This document shows positions 32,653-64,000 of a stretch of DNA of 64,000 nt, in pieces. Numbering within the stretch: position 1 is the first letter of the stretch; every line of letters starts with the position of its first letter. This DNA comes from Solea solea (taxonomy: Eukaryota > Chordata > Actinopteri > Pleuronectiformes > Soleidae), in contig NC_081146.1 in assembly GCF_958295425.1 (NCBI RefSeq), forward strand, positions 24,362,395-24,426,394. The letters are read 5' to 3'. A program made the translations under genes and the position numbers. Below the pieces are notes generated by a model. That model saw nothing but the letters and a program-made list of their open reading frames with translations. It was not told where the DNA came from and searched no databases.

Positions 32653-34866
32653 GAATCAGATGTGGAGTAATCTGATCTGTAGTCACACGGAGACACTGTC
32701 TATTCAAATGTTAATCAGATTATAATGCCCTTTTGGAGTTGTGTTGAAGCAAAGACTATTCTCTGTGATATGTAAACAGCTCACCTCACTAACCGTTTAA
32801 ACAAAAATAGACAGACGGTGGCCCTTTAAGAGCCGGGCGCAGGAACAGAACACACGGCGTTCACCACCAAGTTAAGAATTTAATTATTTGTTTATTTAAT
32901 AATTTATTTACGTCTTTCTATATCTCCAGATTCACTCATTCGGAAAATATAAATTCCGGTGTATTCCAAAAAGAAAATGGGGGGAAAAAAAGGAAAAGAA
33001 GGAAAGAAAAGAAGGAACAATGGCATCTTCATCAACCGCATCAAAAAAAAAATCAAGTGGCAATAATTATGATCATTATTACAATAATAATTCAATGACC
33101 AGAATATCCACATTCAGAACAAATCCATATACAACTGCAATACACTCGTCAACACCACTCTTCCATTAATATACACAAAATCCCCAAATGTCTGTCCCGG
33201 TAAAACAACAATAGAGGGGGTTTTCTGGGGGGGGGGCTATGGCTTGTCAAGGGGGGGTGGAGATGAGTGACCAGTGCAGTTATGGATCTAAGGTTAGTAA
33301 GAGTATAAGTGGGGAGGCACACTGATTTAAGAAGGACCTATACAAACAAAACAAGCGATGTTCCGTCATGACTTTCATGGAAGAAGTTTGCCAGTTTTTC
33401 CAGAGACGGAAAAAAAAAAAAAAAAACAGGCTAGAAGGCTCCATGAGAGGCAGAATTTGGGGAACAAAAAAATTCCAAGAAATATAATATTAAGGGTTGT
33501 CAGAATAAATATATAACTCTGAAGGACAACCGCTGAAAACATAGACGTGAGAAAGTCAGATACGCAGCAGGGAACTCAAAAACAGCCGATGGACTGACGG
33601 TTTTTCCGAAAAACCAAAAACAAACAATTGTCTTAAGTCTAAATATGTACAAACATTGCTTGGTCACCCAAATCTACTGATAGAAAAGCTCTTGAGTTGA
33701 TCAGAAAATGAGTGCAAGCTTGTTAGGATTACATGAGTCGCGCCGTACGTGACAGACCTCGCTGATATCTCGGAGTTTTTGCACAGAAAAGTGTTGTGTT
33801 TTGTTTTGAAAAACCCCTTCCATGCCTCAGTATTGGTAAAACTTGAGAAGACCCTATTCATAGAAAGAGAGAGAAACATTAGAGGGGAAAAAATAACTGT
33901 ACACTCTGCATATACAAACAAACTGTATATACACGTAGACACACTATATATACACATTTACCCGCTATATACACGGAAAAAAAGGTTGAGCCGATATACG
34001 CACACACGTATGTACAAACACATTCACTCCTTTTAAGCAGGAATCTCTAACGTGTCTCTCTCTCTGTCCTCGGTTTGAGTCGTCTCATGGGATTGGCAGC
34101 TGGGTTTTTTTTTTTATTAATCCAACGCAGATCGGTGTCAGTGGAGTCCGTCGGCTTGGCGGGGACTCGATGGACTGAAAACGTCGGCCCGCGCGCCGAA
34201 ACCAAGAGTTCGTCCACGGAAAAACTCCGCGAAAGACACAAAATACCTGTAAGAAAAGTCGTCGTCGTCGTCGGCGGCAAACAGCTTTCACATCGTCCGT
34301 TAAATGGAGAGCTCCATGGCGATTGGTTTGTTTGTTTTTCGGGAAGCAAAACATGGTTCTTTTACGTCGTTTTTCTCTTTTTTCAACGATCACGACCAAG
34401 AGGAAGGAGGGCACACGTCGCAGCGGGTGTTTTTGCGAGCTGTGCATAATAGGGGGAGTAGGTAAAACACAAGTTTGTCCCTGGTTTTTCCTTTTTTTGT
34501 CCTCAAGGGCAACGATTCTCTCCCACACAAGATTGTCTTAGTAAGAAAAAGTCGGTTGATATAAAATGGATTATTTTTTTATCAACTTTCCATCAGATAG
34601 AGGCGTCTATCTATGACCGAGACATAAATATCTGCTCCGGAAGATTTCTGATGAAGAGGTTTTTATATAATTATATATATATATATATATATATATCCAT
34701 ATATCTATAGATAGATATATATAGAGAGAGACTATTGTAAGAATAAGCAGTATCATAGAAATATAAATCATAACATTCTGTCCAGTTTTTTCAAAGTCTT
34801 CATTGAAGCAGATTCACTTGTTGTATTAGACTGTGCATATTTTTAGTTTCCTTTAAAAATGAAGAG

Positions 34867-34867
<1 letters not shown>

Positions 34868-34911
<44 letters not shown>
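34868..34911. repeat. (GA)n microsatellite
   Basis: Perfect GA run of about 20 units in the transposon-poor block. Confidence 0.9.
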
Positions 34912-34912
<1 letters not shown>

Positions 34913-36053
34913 AAAACTATGTGGAATCAAGAGAAAAGAGAGAGAACGTGGTTAAATAATGAATCCAACGGTAAAGAGTGAATAGATTAATTGTAATTTG
35001 AAGAGACTACGGAGGAACGAGAGGGAAATAAATGCTTTTAAAATAAATTTTGTTGTGTTTCAAGAGCACCTTTGAAATACACCTTACGTCCCAGAATGCA
35101 TCTGCCTCCCCTCTCCTCTCATTTCGTGTGTCACAAAGATCCCCCCCCCACATTGGCCTCGTTCTGCTGATTGATCACAGACTGCATAGCTGTTCTTTGC
35201 ATGCGCGGCAGGCCACCAAATGCATCACATTAATGTCCGGCCTGCCTTTTTAAAAAAAGAGAAAAAAAAAAAAGAAAAGTAAAACGCAGATCCAATCACA
35301 GGGCGTCAAACACCACTTTAAAAAAAAAAAAAAAAAAAAAATCCTTCTATCAAATCAGAGAGAGTGGGCGCAGGTGTAAAGAGGAGGAGGAGAGGGGGGA
35401 AAAAAACACCCACAACTTCCCAGCATTTCCTTACATGGTCCGCTGGGGCTCTGCACCATCCTTTGAGCAAAGAGAATGGGACCAATGGCCCAAGTTCTCC
35501 CTTTGTCAGCCAATCGCGTCACGAGAGAGGGCTCGGGACACTTGGCCGTGCCACCCTGTGGACTGCCGATGGTGCATCAGCCAATTAGGTTCCACATTGT
35601 CCTCCATGAAGCTTTGAGAGTGGCTATAGAGGGAGGGGGAGAAGAAACAGGGGGAAACAGAGAGAGAGAAGAAAACGGAGGAGGGTGCTTGATCAGGTGC
35701 TATTGAGGCATGTCGCTATTTGACCCAGTATCTGCACGGTGGCAGTCTTTCCAAAAAAGAAAAAAGAAAAACTGGACTCATCTCCTCTCTATAGTTGTTG
35801 TGTTCAGCTCTGAGGCAACTGCTTGTTTACCTGAGTCACTGAGGTATTTTCACAGCAATGTTAATTTTTCTCGCTCACGTCTCTGGAAAGATGTTCAAAG
35901 TTATATCTCGCTTTAAATCCACCCATAAGAAAAAGAAAGTATAGCCCTACATGCTGTCTTAAGAGAAGACAATCTTTTTTTTTTTCCTTTTCTTTTCTTT
36001 TTACTGCGCAAGACTGATTAAAACATGTTTAAGAACATCGACTGTAAATGAGA

Positions 36054-36108
36054 GTCTAATCTAATCTAATCTAATCTAATCTAATCTGATCTGATCTGAT
36101 CTGATCTG
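36054..36108. repeat. (TAATC)n to (TGATC)n pentanucleotide array
   Basis: Six TAATC units turn into four TGATC units, a clean point-mutation spread within one array. Confidence 0.9.
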
Positions 36109-36311
36109 CTAGCTCTGGACTGTTTGGCTTTTTCTCAGCAAACGTAAGTCATTTGTTCTCTCTCTAAAGAGAAAAATGGCCCGACAGTCGCGTGGGTTCT
36201 TCTTGGTTCAACCTTCACATTTAAAGAAGCAGAGTTGTTGCAGAGCGACACCAGAGTGTGAGGCTACAGGGACAAGAAAAAGAAAGACAGATTGACAACC
36301 AGACAAACCTT

Positions 36312-36350
<39 letters not shown>
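36312..36350. repeat. (AAC)n trinucleotide array
   Basis: Thirteen ACA/AAC units. A Gln frame across it is incidental. Confidence 0.9.
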
Positions 36351-36995
36351 GACACAGTTCATACACAGAATGAAGAAGAACGACTATGGAACACACGCGT
36401 GTTTGCGGCATTTGACACGTGAGAGCGTACAAAAAGGAATAAAATACGACTTAAAACTACACAAATGTGTCAAATTTCCAATTTATCATCAGGGGGTATA
36501 ACTTATATGTGTTAGCAAGGCTTTTTAAGGTGCATTTGGTTGATAGCTAGTGAGTCTACTGGCCAAAGGATGCTTAATATACTATATCCCAGGCACTTAA
36601 TGGCAAAGCTTCGCAAAATTAATGGTGGAAAAAGTTGCAGCTGAGCTGGAAATGAAAGAAAATAATAATTAAAAAAAAGATCCTGGCAAAGTTTAGACCA
36701 AATACTGAAACATAAGGGAAATTACTAATATACAACTTTAGTTTTTGGCACCACTTCTCTTCCATATTTGGACCGACAAAAAAAAACAACAACTCAATTT
36801 ATTCCCTGTGTCTTCACAAATCTGATAAAACCCTGTGTAAAATGTTTAGTCGCTGATGCTTCAAACGTTCATTTACTGTAAGTAAAAACCAGAGATTGGA
36901 GGAGGTTTCTTTGTAAAAACACAGACATGGAAACTCTCCCGTTAAGACACAAGAGCACAACATGATGCACAGAAAACACAGCGAGACAGAGAGAG

Positions 36996-37028
<33 letters not shown>

Positions 37029-38035
37029 TATACAACACAAAAACCCTGTCAAAGACACATCGCAGCAGAAGGAGACAGACAGAGAGAAAAGACAGCGAGT
37101 GAGTCATGACAGAGGCAGTGCTATGGCAGACACAGACATTGGACTTGGAAAAAAAATGGCACCATTTGTTTCTGTTTAGCACCAGTTTTGTCACATATTG
37201 GTTCTGAGATTGAGAAGAGAAAAATTGCACGAGCTCAGTCCCGCCCCCTCCCCTCCCCGCCCCGCCCTCCCACCAAAAAACAAAAAACACAAAAAAGAAA
37301 ACCCACCCTTATATTGAAAGATAAGAGAATGTTGCAGCGCTGAAACCTGTACGATGCTCGACCTTTGAACCCCTGCTTTTCAGCCCCACACACACACACA
37401 CATCGTTTCTCTTGCGAGCAAAGCCGACGCGGACGGACGGACGGACGGACCTCTACGGTGGGAGAACCCTGTTGTTAAAACACTCAAAGGCACTAATGAG
37501 GAAGCCAGACTACAGCGCCCACATCTGGACCCTACGCACATCTGCAGCCTGGCGTGTTCAGGTATGTTTAAATGCACCTACGAGTACATCCATGGGAGTC
37601 AAGAGCTGCTCGGTGAGCCGCAGCGTACGCGGCGCGTCTCTGCTGATGGCTACTACGAAGTCTTTGGGGGACGAGGGGTGTGAGACATTCTATAGCGCTT
37701 GTCCCTCGGGGACAATGAGTGCACGGAGGAGATAGTGGCGTGTCTGTCAATTGCTTTGTTCGTCTGATTCAAACAGTAAGTGATAAGGTATCATTATCTT
37801 GTCCAGCAAGACTGATACGAGCGTCAAGTGTCCATTTAAGAGCCCTTTGTGTTGTGTTGTGTTGCGTTATGTGTTTTTTTCCAGTGTACAGTAGCTGTGT
37901 GGTCACTACGCGTCCACCCCTGCACTCTTTTCTTCTCTCTCTTGCCCAGGGAATAAGAAAATCAATTCTTTTTCAATCGTAAAAAGGCGGGGACTGCGTT
38001 TTTTCCTCTCCCCCCCCCCCCAGCCAGCTTCTTTT

Positions 38036-38045
38036 TTTATTTATT
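38036..38045 (-). terminator. syngap1: Proximal syngap1 polyadenylation signals (overlapping pair)
   Basis: AATAAATAAA on the minus strand, 26-35 bases after the long-frame stop, followed by a G-rich run. It could end a transcript with a very short 3' UTR; distal hexamers exist near 32,891. Confidence 0.45.
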
Positions 38046-38070
38046 CGGCGCCGTCTCTCTCTGATTTGGC

Positions 38071-63714
<25,644 letters not shown>

Positions 63715-64000
63715 CTGCAGAGAAAAGGAGGAAAAATAAAAACAAAAAAAATCAACAACGTCACAAACTGTGAAGAATCTGGAGATTCAGTTTCGATGCG
63801 AGTGCGGTGCGAGATAAGCAAACCAATTATGACCTGGAAAACATCGCTTCACGGGGGGAAACAAGGTTATTCAAGGACGGACATTATCAAGAACACATAT
63901 TCTGACTAGTTAGATGTGTATGAGACATAATCATTTTCCCAAAATGATTGTGGAATGGCTGTAAAATACGACAACACAAAGGTGGTTCCAAAACCAACGA
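63715..64000 (-). other. syngap1 intron running off the right edge
   Basis: Sequence upstream of the first visible exon. No exon is visible; the pyrimidine tract TTTTCCTCCTTTTCTCTGCAG lies at its left end. Confidence 0.6.

Larger units (their letters stand above)
29101..32880. other. Spacer between smg5 and syngap1, repeat-rich
   Basis: No coding exon recognised. Contents include LINE-type 3' tails at 29,270-29,325 and 30,140-30,175, a (TTA)n tract at 29,555-29,586, the GGACAAAAGTATTTGGACGC repeat at 30,955, a (TTTTA)n array and two TTTTCCACTA-family copies. Confidence 0.6.
32890..38070 (-). other. syngap1: Transposon-poor block, possible long syngap1 3' UTR
   Basis: Extends from the syngap1 stop to two minus-strand AATAAA hexamers at 32,891-32,896 and 32,903-32,908. 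Only simple repeats interrupt it: (GA)n 34,868-34,911, (TAATC/TGATC)n 36,054-36,108, (AAC)n 36,312-36,350, (GGAC)n 37,432-37,451, and C and A homopolymers. I recognise no transposon fragments, unlike the flanks. Length of about 5 kb is plausible for a neuronal 3' UTR, but this is inference. Confidence 0.35.

Noticed and set aside
34047..34541. Overlapping frames of 72-147 codons at 34.1-34.5 kb
   Set aside because: No homology, no splice context, open on both strands; treated as part of the transposon-poor block.

Overview
The window is nuclear DNA from a ray-finned fish, most likely a percomorph teleost. It has vertebrate-style split genes with GT-AG introns, dense CA/TA microsatellites, and teleost-type repeats: small hAT-like elements with 8-bp target duplications, a tRNA-headed SINE and LINE 3' ends. 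No bacterial operon, CRISPR array or viral gene is visible. Two genes could be rebuilt exon by exon, both read leftwards (minus strand) and in tandem: syngap1 (63,714 to 38,071, 5' part beyond the right edge) and smg5 (28,665 to 10,226, complete).

Layout: 1-610 is a LINE 3' end. 2,040-2,952 is a minisatellite interrupted by a hAT-type element. 3,954-3,969 and 7,610-7,670 are two candidate first coding exons of an unidentified leftward gene lying off the left edge. 6,660-7,180 is a degenerate tandem repeat and 8,314-8,581 a second small hAT element. 8,880-10,225 is the probable smg5 3' UTR. 10,226-28,665 holds the 22 coding exons of smg5; their lengths sum to 3,378 bases (1,125 codons plus stop) and every junction keeps frame. 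28,666-29,100 is the smg5 promoter. 29,100-32,880 is repeat-rich spacer. 32,890-38,070 is unusually free of transposons and may be a long syngap1 3' UTR. 38,071-63,714 holds at least 12 coding exons of syngap1 plus one probable frame-switching cassette exon, separated by repeat-bearing introns.

Biology: SMG5 works with SMG7 and SMG6 to dephosphorylate UPF1 and complete nonsense-mediated mRNA decay. SynGAP is the Ras/Rap GTPase-activating protein of the excitatory postsynaptic density. The genes have no known shared pathway; their proximity looks like synteny (human SMG5 is on 1q, SYNGAP1 on 6p).

The most interesting sequence-level point is the syngap1 3' end. The last exon can be read in two frames. 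One gives a long tail like the mammalian alpha2 isoform. The other gives a short tail ending FPPWVQQTPV, matching the mammalian alpha1 PDZ-binding tail. A 62-bp candidate exon 5 kb upstream has the length and phase needed to switch between them. I see no wholly new biological system here.
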